64,000 bases of DNA from Calycina herbarum (lineage: Eukaryota > Ascomycota > Leotiomycetes > Helotiales > Pezizellaceae), in assembly GCA_001414485.1 (NCBI GenBank), contig LLEY01000022.1, positions 954,802-1,018,801 of the forward strand, in the 5' to 3' direction. The notes beneath the pieces were generated by a model, which saw only the letters and a program-made list of their open reading frames with translations, had not been told where the DNA came from and ran no database searches. Below are positions 53,324 to 64,000 of this stretch, one piece after another. A program made the translations under genes and the position numbers. Every line of letters begins with the position of its first letter. The first letter of the stretch is position 1.

Positions 53324-56300
53324 AATGTTGATCGGAGTTCTTTTTCGGGATTTGGTTTTTAGTCTAGTAAACGAAGAAGAGACAGAGGAAGCGGGATTTG
53401 GATTGCTCACTAATCGGGAATTCGGCATGGAGAACTTATGTATTTAATGCGAAGGGAAGGATAAATCTCAGTTGCACGCTCACTCTTTTATCTAAGAGAA
53501 GTCATTGTCGCTTAAATGCTGGATGCCTTTCACTTATTAATATCTTGATCTCTCTTTTTTCGTAATAACTGTAGAAATCTCCAAGAACATATCATATATA
53601 TCTTATAGTCTTTCTCTTCATAATAGCTCGACGTAGCAACTTATATACTCACACTAGTTCCTTATATCTATCACTTTTTACCTAATAAGAATAATAGAAA
53701 GCAGCATAATAGCCCCGCACTTGTATCACTAAACTTAGAACATGACCGCATAGTACGGCACATTCATAAAAGGAGAGGAAAATTAGAGAGCAATTACAAC
53801 CAGCCTAGTAGGCAGAGAGTAGCAAAGAGAAATCAGGGATTATTTCCTAGCTTGTTTTAGAATCTTCTTCCCTTGAATTAAGCGAGTTTATAATCACCTG
53901 ACGTCAGGATTTCTTTACATGCCACCAATTCAATAACCCGGAGAAACAACACCACTACATCTCTCAGCACCCTTCCATAGCTTCTACCAGCTAGACATTG
54001 CTTATACATTCTCACATCATCAAGTGTATCCACAGGTGCCAGGTAAAACCCAGATCGCTCAATAGCCCACCTTTCAAGCTTACTCCAACCGCGAGGAAGA
54101 TTACTTAAAATGACCACCGGTGAAACGTAATATATTATCGGCATTGCAAAAGATGCCTTCTAGGATTCATATTAGACAACAGTAGACGTAAAGATTGTTC
54201 TTCTAGAGTACTCTATTACAATATTAGAGGATCTAGTCTCGTAGTATATACTCCAGTACCGCTCACCATTCTTGATTATTACTTTGTAAATCACCTACAA
54301 AGCTGTGGATATTACAATAAAACATCGAACAAAATAGCTTTCCTTATCAAAATCTCAAAGCCAACTTTGTACTTTCCGAAAGTCCATAAAAACGACATAT
54401 TCGTCGGTAGGAGCGATAGTTCTAACGTCTAAATATAGGAGTAGTCACTTACTTCTGAAATTAGGTATTCGTAGCCTTCGATAATAAAGCCTCAAGGGCT
54501 AAGGTACTTCGAGTTTAAGGAGGGAGATCAATATTTAAAGTCTTCAGTATTGCCTTCTAGAACATCTCTTTTGTCGAAAGAACTGAACCGCGACTTCCCA
54601 AAATCTAAAACAAAAACATGCATTACTATTTCTTAGGCCGTGAAAAGATTTCAGGTAGGGTTCATCGCAGCAGAAAAGACCCCAAGTATCATGAGTGTTC
54701 AGAGGAGAAGTTAATGGGTAGTTTATAGTATATAGCAGCTCATATGGGGAAGGTTCTCATTTCTCGGTTCCCCTTCCTTAACAAGCATTTGGTAGGATGT
54801 TTTTCAAGACTCTCGGCACAGCTTCGGCTTCGACTATTTCCCAATTATCAATTTTGAGGGTGAGAAAAACGTGCTTGCCTCTCATAATTGCCGATTTCCA
54901 AAAAGACCCTGTGCCACCACTTACTGCACTTAGCCGTATAATGGTTACTTGATTCGAGGTGGATACATGATATGGCCAGTGGCAACTCACTTGTCATACA
55001 TAACACTTTAATCAAACTGTGAAGAGATAGGATGCAATTGTTTGCAACAAAGAAATAAAGTTTCATGAGGAAGACCTCGGGAGATAGCCGAAAGAATGAA
55101 CATTATATAAAAAATACGAGATATAAGAGATGTAATTCATTACCACTTTGGATTTCAAAAGCAACAAACGTATTTGGCGATGGGCAGAATTTGAATAAGA
55201 TGCACTCCATTAACAACAAACCACGCTATTCAGCTGACCCTTGAAAACTGCCCTTCGAGCTCCGATATCGGCTGAACCAATACCCACCTCCCAGACACGA
55301 CCCAAAAAGCAATGAACTATATTTCATGCTAGCAGCAGCAACCCTATTGGTCTGAAAGAGCCCAAAATGAGAAGAAAAGGGCGGCAGGGGAGGAATTTGT
55401 TGCCAAAATGGTAAGATTACTCCCAATTTCCCGAGCCTCAATGGGCCCTATGGCATCCCGGAAGGTGTGTTTATTCTCTTGTTAAACATGCCGTCAGCTA
55501 CGATAACAGGTTAACGAGCTCCCCCATCCCCTATGTAATCTGCACCATCATTCCCTATGGAGGAAATTTAGCGAAATCTCTACTCCAAATAACTGCAATT
55601 TAACCAACTAAAGAAGTGACGGAGGTTGTCTACCCAACGAAAAAAGAGAGTCCCATCGTATTCTCCCCTTTTTGAAATGGGGTAATGACTTACTTAGCGC
55701 ACGTATGCTAAGACAGATACTGGAGCGGGATGAGCATCCCACAGAACACAAAGATATAAATAACAAGAATAGGAACTTCAATGGGTGGAGTAATCGTCCG
55801 AGAACGGTGTTGAAAAAGACACTAAAGAGCAAAATGGCATAAAACATGAGGGTAGCATGTCATAACGAGGGATCATAGCGGAGGTAAAAGAGAATTATAA
55901 TTATTGAATGAGTGATGCGTAGGTGAAGCATACTTGTGTGATGAAAGTCTGTTAAGCTTTGGAAGCCATCCTGCAAGATAGCCAAACAACTTTTTGCAAT
56001 AATTTGGGGATAATAGGACCCAATTTAATGTGGAAAATCTAGGAGTCAGTATTGTGATTTACAGAAGTATGCATGAGGAGGAGGAGAGGGTTGAGAAGGA
56101 GGAATAGAGTCTCAACCCCCCCAAAAAACGGAGAAGAAATACTGGGAGTGCACCGTAAAGCAAGCTGGCTGGCCCACCGTATGATAAGATGTGATAGGAC
56201 TGCTACTTTGGGGCTTCGTGATGTTCGTTTCCGAAGGAAACTTTACCCGCACCCTAACCTAGCATTTCTGTGTGGAGATGAAATGTAAGGTTGATAGGAT

Positions 56301-56522
56301 CTGGTAGGAGTAACCTCAAGTCTAGTTACCCGAAAAGATCAAAGTGGGGAAGGAACGACATCGACAGATCGGCACGTACTCTTGTAGTACTGTTCATCGC
56401 ACCTACCCCCTTGATGTTGAACGAAGTTCGGGCCGATTGTCCGTCAGAGGCTATTTGCCATAAATCGCATTCAACTGGCTCCTCGCAACGCAAAGATTGT
56501 ACATCACCCACCCACCACCGCC
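53324..56522. other. Spacer with partly RIP-like sequence
   Basis: No gene can be supported. 53560-53830 and 54170-54600 are TpA-rich and resemble decayed transposon DNA. A minus-strand 88-codon frame at 53878-54144 (LERWAIERSGFYLAPVDTLD...) looks protein-like but unrecognised. A minus-strand 79-codon hydrophobic frame at 55608-55847 could be a membrane-protein exon with a GTAAGT donor near 55697. Confidence 0.4.
53878..54144 (-). pseudogene. Unrecognised protein-like frame, 88 codons
   Basis: Minus-strand open frame with natural-looking composition (NLPRGWSKLERWAIERSGF, VDTLDDVRMYKQCLAGRSYG). It lies between two RIP-like patches, with no supporting exon on either side. Possibly a fragment of a lost gene. 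I cannot name a family. Confidence 0.25.
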
Positions 56523-57161
56523 ATGGTACTCGTTCCTTCAGCGGATTTCTTTGATGACCTGGGCCTCAAGTATGAGGAATCCTTTGGCCATGATCAAGGA
56601 CTCATCGACTTTGTCAAATCAAGCCTCGAGCTGCTCCCAAAAGATGCCTTCGTTCTCGACATTGGCTGCGGTACAGGCAAACCGACCTCGGCGCTAGTCG
56701 TCGAAAGCAACCGCAAGCTTCACGGCATCGACTCCTCCGCCGTCATGATTGACTTGAGCCAAGGGCAAGTTCCAGATGCTACTTCTGAACTGGTTAACAT
56801 GCTTAAATTCAAGCCCGAGGCCCAGTTCGATGCCGCCTTTGCCATATTTTCGCTCTTCCAGTTTTCGCGCGACGAGATGACAATGGTCGCACAAAAGTTC
56901 TCCTAATGGATCGCACCAAATGGCTATCTTTTCATTGGCACTATTCTCGCCGAAGATCTCGATACTGAGCCACAAATGTTCGACGAGGATATGCAATGCG
57001 CTCAGGGGTTTGAGTTTACGTTTATGGGAAAGAGAATTGGAATTTTGCTTTACACAAAGGAAGGCTGGAAGAAGCTGTTGGAAAAATTTGGATTCGAGGT
57101 CGTTAAGACTGAAATGGTACCCTTCCGTAAGCAACAAGTTTCTTTAATGATTTCCATATAG
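56523..57161 (+). pseudogene. Class I SAM-dependent methyltransferase with one nonsense codon
   Basis: A single frame from 56523 to the TAG at 57159-57161 encodes a complete small methyltransferase of about 212 residues, except for one TAA at 56904-56906. Motif I is intact, AFVLDIGCGTGKPTS (about 42-56), then LHGIDSSAVMI (motif II acidic residue), FDAAFAIFSLFQFSRDE (motif IV), and, after the stop, WIAPNGYLFIGTI (motif post-I/V) and WKKLLEKFGFEVV. The stop falls in the helix before APxGY, where an E, Q or K codon is common; CAA to TAA would be a RIP-type change. Otherwise no frameshift is present, so inactivation is recent or the base is strain-specific. Confidence 0.75.
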
Positions 57162-58001
57162 AACTTTCTCCGCTTCCCATTACGCTTTCCCAAAGCAGTA
57201 CATGAGCTAATTTTGCGGTCACGTAGAAGCCCCACCAGAGGCGGGTTGCGTTTTGGAACCGCACTACTACATTACAGCTCGCAAAATTTCTTACCTGGCA
57301 TTAACAGAGTGAATGCAATGATGGTTCATGGTAGCAAACTTAAGACTCCGTTTGAGTTCATGTGCGGTTGCATACCACAAGAGAGATTAACATATATTGT
57401 TACGGAAATTGAAGTTCGCGCGAACATAGCCAATGGTGTAGTTTCGATATCGCGGAGATGGGATGGACATGAAATAAATACTCCTATTTTTATTTTGCCA
57501 TAGTTTCAAGCGATTTTAATCCCAAAAGGTCGCGTGGTAAAATACATGTCGAGATATCTGGAAGTCCAGCTTTGAGCCAGGCTAACATGAGATGCTGTGA
57601 CAAGTGGAGAATTCCTCGTATTTTCCAATTCATGTGGATTCTTGCATTTATCTTCCGCGGCAATTGTGGCGGTGTGAAAACCTGGAGGTGATACAGGTAC
57701 TCCTTCAAAAAAGGGCTTCATGGCTATGACCCTCTCCGCGAAGGCTTCCCCTATTCTCGACTTATGTTCCACTCGGGGGGTGTTGTCAAGCTGATCCAGC
57801 CCAGAAAGCATACAATAGTGGTGTCTCTTCTGATGGATCCAGGACTCCTCTAACAGCTACAGAGCATTCTCCTCTTCCTTCCAGGAAAACCATGCGAAAT
57901 GCCGGAACATTCCGCTCTCTTTTCAATTCCATTCCAAAATCAACTGATATCATTTGCCTGAAAACTACCCGATTTCCAATCTTCCCCTTCTCTACACTAC
58001 A
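57162..58001. other. Spacer
   Basis: Open frames on both strands (plus 57213-57503, minus 57506-57811) lack recognisable motifs. No other feature seen. Confidence 0.4.
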
Positions 58002-59111
58002 ATGAGTGTATTTGGACCTAACGATCATGGCGTGCTGATTGTTTCTACCATATGGATTGTTTGGGTTCCCACGTGTATATCTGCTTTCGTGAAAGTTTAT
58101 ACAAAATGGGCAACGTCTCGGAGGCTCCACATGGATGATTTCCTAATATCATTTGCACTGGTATGTCTCTTCATCCTTCTGATTGCTAAGTAGCCAGCCT
58201 CCTAGTCTGATTACTCTCAAAATATATAGCAGCCGTGGTTCAGTGGATCGCCACTTCCGAGCACGTTCAATATGGATTGGGCCAAAACCAGAATGACCTC
58301 TCGTCGGTTGAGTTGGGACATTCCTCCCTAGTAGAATTGTTGAACCTTTGAATGTAAGGATAGTTAGCTCATGGTCATAGGCACAATATGTTGCTCAGAT
58401 CTTGTACCTAATTACTCTCTTTACCGCAAAGCTCGTCGGGCTATATTTCTTCATTTGCTTGACCGGAAATGACGCGAGACGAAAGTTAGTCTATGCTTTC
58501 ATCGCCTTTAATTCATCATGGCCCTTGTTCAACACTTGTTTCGTTGTTTTCCATCAAATGCCGAAACCTTGGCTTTCTGGCCTAGATCGCTGTATTGACC
58601 AGGTATGATACCGTCTCGATTTTTGGCGGAAACTGCTAGCCAATATTAGCGTGCGGTTTGTACGATTAACGCTGCTGTAGACATCATGACCCAAGTTGCC
58701 TTTGCATCCCTTCCGATCTATCTTTTAGCCTCCGTCTAGAAAGGTCGAAGAAGATTCTTTTATTTTCACCAAAACTTCTGTTAGTCACGACTCCCCGAAC
58801 TTTCGTCACCCTCTAATCAGAGATAGAACACTCCCATTAACCGTCATACGAATCATCTCCTTCCACAGAGTCTTTAATTCCCCAAACTACACGTGGGACT
58901 CCTTCAATCTCAAGTGACGAACCTCTTGCCAGGATTAGCGGCATGTCTTTCCTTTTTAAAAGGTTTCCTCGAAACTCTCATTCTCAATCCCCAAATTGTT
59001 TCTGATGAGTCTCGTTGTTATCTCACGCCTGATGGTCGAAGCAAGAGAGTGGCCCTCGCGACAATTAAATTGGAACAAAGCTTGATTAAAAAGGAGTTTG
59101 TTTCCACGTAG
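58002..59111 (+). pseudogene. PTH11-like / rhodopsin-domain integral membrane protein, decayed
   Basis: Plus-strand blocks match the fungal CFEM-less PTH11/rhodopsin-like family in order. MSVFGPNDHG, then the first span IVSTIWIVWVPTCISAFVKV and HMDDFLISFA lie in 58002-58160. AAVVQWIATSEHVQYGLG (near 58235) follows. AQYVAQILYLITLFTAK, VGLYFFICLTGND and MPKPWLSGLDRCIDQ (58381-58602) hold the typical Ser/Thr-Lys and Pro-x-Pro-Trp positions. INAAVDIMTQVAFASLPIYL (near 58670-58730) is next, then a TAG. The tail TNLLPGLAACLSFLKGFLE is in another frame to 59111. Exon 1 and the next block do not join in phase, and stops and a frameshift interrupt the last third. Confidence 0.65.
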
Positions 59112-62100
59112 ACTCTGGTGGGAACCGTGGGATTGTGTAAATTGTAATTTTATTAGATGAGTTTGGTGAGGAGTACGGTTTTTTGTATTAAGGGAAGGGG
59201 GTTTCTATTCGAAATGTGTAAACATAGATGGGAATCCGGTAATTATTTTCTTTTCAAAAAGCGTAGTTAAACAGTGAGATATTAGTGTAAAGTGATAAGT
59301 ACAAAGAAGATAATCTCTTTTCGAGTATTGCTCAAAGATACCTATCTTCTATGCCTCAAGTTTCAACCACCCACCCAGGAGTTTAAAATTACCCTCTCAG
59401 CTCCCCAATGTTAGACCAAAGTTATAAATGAGCGAGAAACAAGAAAAGATTGAAAGCACGACATGTTTAGTACCAAAAGAGCTGTGGTCAGCCTGCTTTT
59501 GTAAACAACAAGTTGCAAAAAATGAAATCCTTCCCCTTCCCACCATACCCCAACAGCATGCTATGCTGATGCGTTAGTTACTCCTCCATATCGAATCCTT
59601 TTCGGTTAATACAAAGTTGACTCTTTCAGTCTTTCAGCCAGCTTGTTGGATTGCTGCCCTAGAACTCATAGAACAATTACGATGTTACCTGAGAGGAAAT
59701 TTAGGGTTTGATTCTTTTTAAACTACTAGAGCAGGACATTTGGCTAAGCCAACCACGTGAGTTAATGCGCGGATCTTACTACTATGCTTCCGTTTTGTCA
59801 TTGTTGAGGACCAGGAATTCTTTTGCCCCTGTTCCACCTCGCTTAGCAGCATGGAACTATGTTCCCCGCTTTTTCCTTATGCAAAAACCCATATCGAAGC
59901 TCATAGAAAGTCTTCGAGAGTCATGAGAAGGCATTTGATTACGATGAGGAATGAACGCATCCTTCAAATCCAGAATCTAAAAAGAACTTAGCGTAGTCAG
60001 ATAATGGAAACTTTTAATATCTCGAATGTGATAGATAACACCCTGAAATGTTATTCTGCTGGCACCTATTCTGGTAAGTTATTAGAACTCGATGGAATTA
60101 CTCAACAATTTAGTTTTTGTCAACAGCTTCACTGTGAGACACTTCTACACCATGAGTGCGCATGAGAACACTCACTATATTATCAAATTAAGATATAAAA
60201 GTAGGTTAGCAAAGAAGGCCAGTATGGTATGGAAGAACACTGGTAGGAGTGTAACACACAGTATGCGGTTCCGTGATTCTGAAGCCACGGCAGTGCGTAG
60301 TTTCGTGTTAACGATACATGTTCGCAAGTTTAAGGGGCTTCCAACAACCTGCTGCTAGTTAGCCTGTGTTGTTGTTCATCTGTTCTTCCTTGATTTAATA
60401 TAAAATTATCTTCGATTGGCCAGGTGGCTTCGTTTTAATTCTTAGCTTCAAAGCTCTCCATCCATTCATTATGAAAAAAGTGAAGGATGAGAAACTTCTC
60501 CTTGAATGTGGAAATTATCGAGCAGGTTGTCATTCTCGTACGTGGGAGACAACAAACTTAATAACTTTCTTGGTCTAATGTTCAATTGCCTTTGGCGATA
60601 AAGGGAGGATATAAAGGAGCGCTACGAAGAGGGTGGCCACTCGTCTCTTGTTGAATAGCTTGTCCATCTACTCTTTTTTAACTTCCTCATCCCATCTTAC
60701 ATTTGGCAACTCTCTATTCTCCTACTTGTGTCTTTTGTCTTGCTATGATAGCTTTCCCTAACCTGAGTGTACTTTTGTATATTTCAATAATTCACCTTTG
60801 AGTAAAGAACGCATACTATGAGACGCTAAGCGAAAGGGACAGGTTCCCAGTAATAAGAGGAGACTTAGTTGGCAGACTAGCAAGGCGGAAGTAGGCAGTG
60901 CAGAGAGTGTTATTTAACTCTATCTGACCTCTAGTGATTGAATTCACTCAAGAGGAACACTAATTTCTACTTATACTCCGCCAGAGTAATCGAGAAGAGT
61001 GTACAGAAGCCAGTTGGGTTTAGAAGTGGAAATATTCCCTGGGCGTTGCAGCTATTCTGCAGATCTTTCAAGGATGTTTTGCAGGTTTCCTATGCGTACA
61101 GAAAAGTTGTCAAGAGCCCCAGTTGGAACTTTTAGCCCGTTTTAAGAAAAAAGTATCTGAATTGTCTCCATTCGATTGATAAATTAGCTTCGAAACAGGT
61201 TCTATCATCAATACTATCGCTTCCAAATAGCGAGTCTTCGATGAGAAACTGGAAATATATATTTTCATAGAAAGAAAAGCAAACTCATTTCTGTCTTACG
61301 TGGTAAGAGGTGCCTTGAATTCTAACTTCCAACCGGAAGTGAGAGGGCGAGGACTACTTCACCACATCTGGTTCATATTCCGCGTACCCCCAAACCATCT
61401 TGAAATTATAGACATGAATACATCCTAGAGTTAGGGGCGATATGAATAAATGACTTACCGAACGACCATCTCCGCTACGTCAGAACCCGAAGAACCCGAT
61501 ATTGTTAAGGACAAGAGAAAGAAGATAAGGTAAGAACTACAAATTGGTCGGAAAGGTAGATAAGAAGATAAGTGCCAACTCAGGCTCTCTTTCCCAACGT
61601 ATTAGCCACCCCAACGAGCTACGAACCGAGCCTCTAAGCACTAGAGGTCGTTTGGTCGCCGAAACCGCTACGGGAGGTATGGAGGAAGCACTGGCGATGA
61701 TGGTATTGGTAGATGGAAAAAGAGATTCAATCTCGTTCAACAGGAAGTTCTTCCGAACTCTTTTCATTGGGGTAGATTGTCACCCCCGATCTTGCTCTTA
61801 CCCTCGAAAAGATACTAATTGCGACGACTAACTGTTGGCTATTGTTGCTTAAGACTTCTAATTTTTCCTTCGTTTAACCAGCTATTATATTTTGCAGCTG
61901 CTAGGGTCTTTGGAATCCTCAATAACCATACTAAGATGCGATCGATAATCTTTTATGGATGATTTTATGAGCGGTGTCTTACATATACTGTCTGATTTAT
62001 TACGACACGGTGCTTCGATAACCCTAGAAGAGTGGATTGCCGTGAAAAGACTCATTAAGTTGAAGACAAACGACGAGTTTCCAATAGAACTTGGGACGGC

Positions 62101-62393
62101 CGCCTTCTTCTCTATATATACAAGCAATTCCTCGAATAAACTATGACTTACTAAAGACAGCTGTCCTTTCGTTCTACGACGAAATTGTAACTTCAAGTAC
62201 CTCGATCTTCATAACCTGCAATTCCACTTGACTTCTACAAGACTACATCTACTAAAATAACTATTACTCTTGAGTAACTCCATTTCAGCTCTATTTAACC
62301 AGTTTAGGAAGGCAACGGCTACAAACACAACTATGGTCACCCGATTTACGTTGAATCATACGTCTCTCCAACACAACTCCAAAGACACTATAC
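59112..62393. other. AT-rich gene-free region
   Basis: About 3.3 kb with no supportable gene. Short frames such as plus 60092-60358, plus 61544-61831 and minus 61885-62196 have no motifs or start context. From about 61.8 kb the sequence becomes more TpA-rich towards the transposon. Confidence 0.45.
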
Positions 62394-62395
62394 TA

Positions 62396-62421
62396 ACGTG
62401 TTTCACAAGCGAGCTGGCCAC
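62396..62421 (+). repeat. Left TIR of the pogo-type element
   Basis: 26 bp, ACGTGTTTCACAAGC... to ...CTGGCCAC, exact reverse complement of 63479-63504 and preceded by the TA target duplication. Confidence 0.9.
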
Positions 62422-62541
62422 TTTTCCGAACAACTTATTTTTAAATACAAATTACTCAACACCAGAACAAGCTATTATATTATATAAGATACTATAAGAT
62501 TATTCAGAGTCGTCACTATCTTTGGTATCTACTATTTCTAC

Positions 62542-63399
62542 TTAACAAGTACGAGAATTATGTCCAATTTTGCTACAACGCCTATAGTGCCTCTCTGCCC
62601 AAACCTTCTTTTTTATCTCTCTACTACCCTCCTGATCGCTATTTTCTGTGGGAGTAATTAAACTAATTACCTCCTCTACTGTTAATGTCTCTTAACTCTG
62701 AATATATTTCCTTTTATAACTCTTACGCTTAGTTACCTCGCAAAGATCTGTGATTTCTTTCCGTATTAACACCATTACCTAACCTGTCGCATTAACTCCT
62801 TGAATAACTATAACCCATTCGCGATTGCCTAGCTAAACTTTTTTACGTCTCCCGCGTATCTCTGAACTTGTAATAACAAGCTAAGATGATATAACACCTA
62901 TTATAAAACCAGTCTCGTCGAAATTATATATATCCTCGTCTATAATACTATGTTTGTCCTTAAATAACTATACAAGTGTAAACCATGGGCTAATAATCCG
63001 CGGATCTTCAGTCAAAGCTCGCTAATGATTATAAGAACGACTCCATCGAGTTTTTAGCTTAGGTATACGCTGAATAAAGTTGTCTAGCCAGTTCCTGCCT
63101 ACAGGCTGCCTGTCACGCTCCTTTAGCAAGTTGTTAGCCATATCTCGCACTATATCCTTTGTAGGCGAAAACCCTCTCGAATCCTACTTCAATATATGCC
63201 CAATTATCGCCTCCTCCTCTAGCTTCGTAAGTTTCTTCGAATTAGGCTCGCAATCGCGTCTTAGTTGGATTCCGGCGCGTCGGCTTGAAATAGTAGATCG
63301 AGGGGCATCATAGGCCTTCGCAGCGCTTCGTTGGGTAATTGACGCGTCGTTTTCGAGTGCTTAGATAGCTAAGTTGATCTTGTTTTCGTTGGAAGACAT
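62542..63399 (-). pseudogene. pogo/Fot1-like transposase, RIP-mutated and internally deleted
   Basis: One minus-strand frame of 286 codons from ATG at 63399 to TAA at 62542 contains about eight in-frame TAG/TAA codons but no frameshift. Order: a psq-type HTH (ASITQRSAAKAYDAPRSTIS), a CENPB-type HTH (LTKLEEEAIIGHIL, MANNLLKERDRQPVGRNWLD), then the start of the DDE catalytic domain with IYNFDETGF (first acidic residue) and VIVIQGVNATG. The reading then jumps to a C-terminal coil (MVLIRKEITDLCEV) and a Cys/His tail CSKIGHNSRTC, so the second and third catalytic acidic residues are deleted. Fot1-type transposases are usually about 500-550 residues. Confidence 0.82.
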
Positions 63400-63460
63400 T
63401 TAGGCGTTGTTTAGTAGAGATAATATAACTAGAAGTTGATGATTGTTGTAAAGTTTGAAA

Positions 63461-63504
63461 AGTGGCCAGCTCGCTTGTGTGGCCAGCTCGCTTGTGAAAC
63501 ACGT
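63461..63504 (-). repeat. Right TIR with tandem 17-bp duplication
   Basis: 63479-63504 is the perfect partner of the left TIR; the 17-bp word GTGGCCAGCTCGCTTGT is present twice in a row (starts 63462 and 63479), so the inner copy is an extra subterminal repeat absent at the left end. Confidence 0.85.
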
Positions 63505-63506
63505 TA

Positions 63507-64000
63507 AGTCTAAAGTTTTATCTCCAAAAGAACGCAACACATCGTCTAGAAAAATGGTTTAAGCGGAGACGTCTTACGAGAGGAAAAGCATTTGAACATT
63601 CTTTGTTCACTTGGGCTACTGTCGTCGGCATGAAGAACTATTTTCGTTTTAGATTTCTCGTCGAATCTACTTATACATACCACATTGAGACATAGGAAGA
63701 GTGAAGTATTAGATAAGATGAAAGCTACCTTAATTTTCAAATTTTGACAACGAATTGATCCATTCCTCGGTTCCTGCGATTTAGCCTTCTGAGTCCTATT
63801 CTCGTTCTCAATGATTTGCGCTTTCTCTGGTGCTCCCCGAAACCTCATACCAACACCTTCTTTAGTAGAACTCTGTTGCAAAAATGCTTTTGAATTGTGC
63901 CTCAAACCTCTTAAATAGAGGAAGAGAAAGGATGTATTTATATACAAATTTACAATTCTAGAATGTTCTAGATCACGTGTTACTGATTCTAAGCGATTCC
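63507..64000. other. Right flank
   Basis: A minus-strand frame of 133 codons (63546-63947) is open but has no recognised motif; it may be part of a gene or element continuing past the window. Nothing else seen. Confidence 0.3.

Larger units (their letters stand above)
62394..63506 (-). mobile_element. pogo/Fot1-type DNA transposon, deleted derivative (1109 bp plus TA duplications)
   Basis: Bounded by TA at 62394-62395 and 63505-63506. Terminal inverted repeats are perfect over 26 bp: 62396-62421 begins ACGTGTTTCACAAGC, and 63479-63504 is its reverse complement. At the right end a 17-bp part of the TIR is duplicated in tandem (about 63462-63478 and 63479-63495). Inside lies a minus-strand transposase relic. 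Target TA, TIR length and HTH/DDE architecture place it in the Tc1/mariner superfamily, pogo/Fot1 branch. It cannot move itself. Confidence 0.88.

Overview
The window looks like a chromosome stretch from a filamentous ascomycete (Pezizomycotina, probably Leotiomycetes; the lineage is an inference). Reasons: short introns (about 46-65 bp) with GT/AG borders, a Zn(II)2Cys6 regulator, PTH11-type and 2EXR gene families, and transposons carrying the signature of repeat-induced point mutation (RIP: CpA to TpA and TpG to TpA, leaving TAG/TAA stops in otherwise readable frames). No rRNA, tRNA or CRISPR was found.

Layout. (1) 1-11.7 kb is a nest of LTR retrotransposons. A Copia element on the minus strand (gag to protease, 10.03-11.58 kb) is broken at 10022 by a minus-strand Gypsy element whose LTR spans about 9561-10022. 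That Gypsy is itself split by a complete 4.7-kb plus-strand Gypsy with 241-bp LTRs (3226-3466 and 7727-7967) and a 5-bp target duplication. A further LTR-type junction lies near 0.8-1.1 kb. (2) 11.8-13.2 kb holds a broken SERAC1-like alpha/beta-hydrolase gene and an acidic C-terminal remnant. (3) 14.1-29.3 kb is the gene-rich core: a Zn2Cys6 transcription factor (-), a sucrose-type MFS/GPH transporter (+), a VOC-fold protein (-), a DUF255/thioredoxin-domain protein (+), PEX16 (-) and an F-box protein (+). (4) 30.4-42.4 kb is sparse: a 2EXR-type gene with a frame break, a nonsense-riddled remnant, a SWIRM-domain gene (-), then about 6 kb without a supportable gene but with simple repeats and a cluster of CAATTG words. 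(5) 42.4-49.4 kb: a six-exon short-chain dehydrogenase (-), a decayed Cys-rich secreted protein, an intact six-cysteine secreted protein (-), and an atypical FAD oxidoreductase (+). (6) 51.4-59.1 kb is a decay zone: a DHA2-like MFS fragment, a small secreted protein with an in-frame 105-bp duplication, a methyltransferase with one nonsense codon, and a PTH11-like pseudogene. (7) 62.4-63.5 kb is a RIP-damaged, internally deleted pogo/Fot1-type DNA transposon with perfect 26-bp TIRs and a TA target duplication.

The housekeeping genes (PEX16, DUF255, F-box, SWIRM) sit in the middle; secreted, membrane and specialised genes, many broken, sit towards the transposon-rich ends. No gene cluster for one pathway is evident. 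The nearest to a functional pairing is the Zn2Cys6 regulator placed divergently to the sugar transporter. I did not find a convincing undescribed multi-gene system; the most unusual items are the nested RIP-graded retroelements, the small repeat arrays and the single-lesion or decaying genes.
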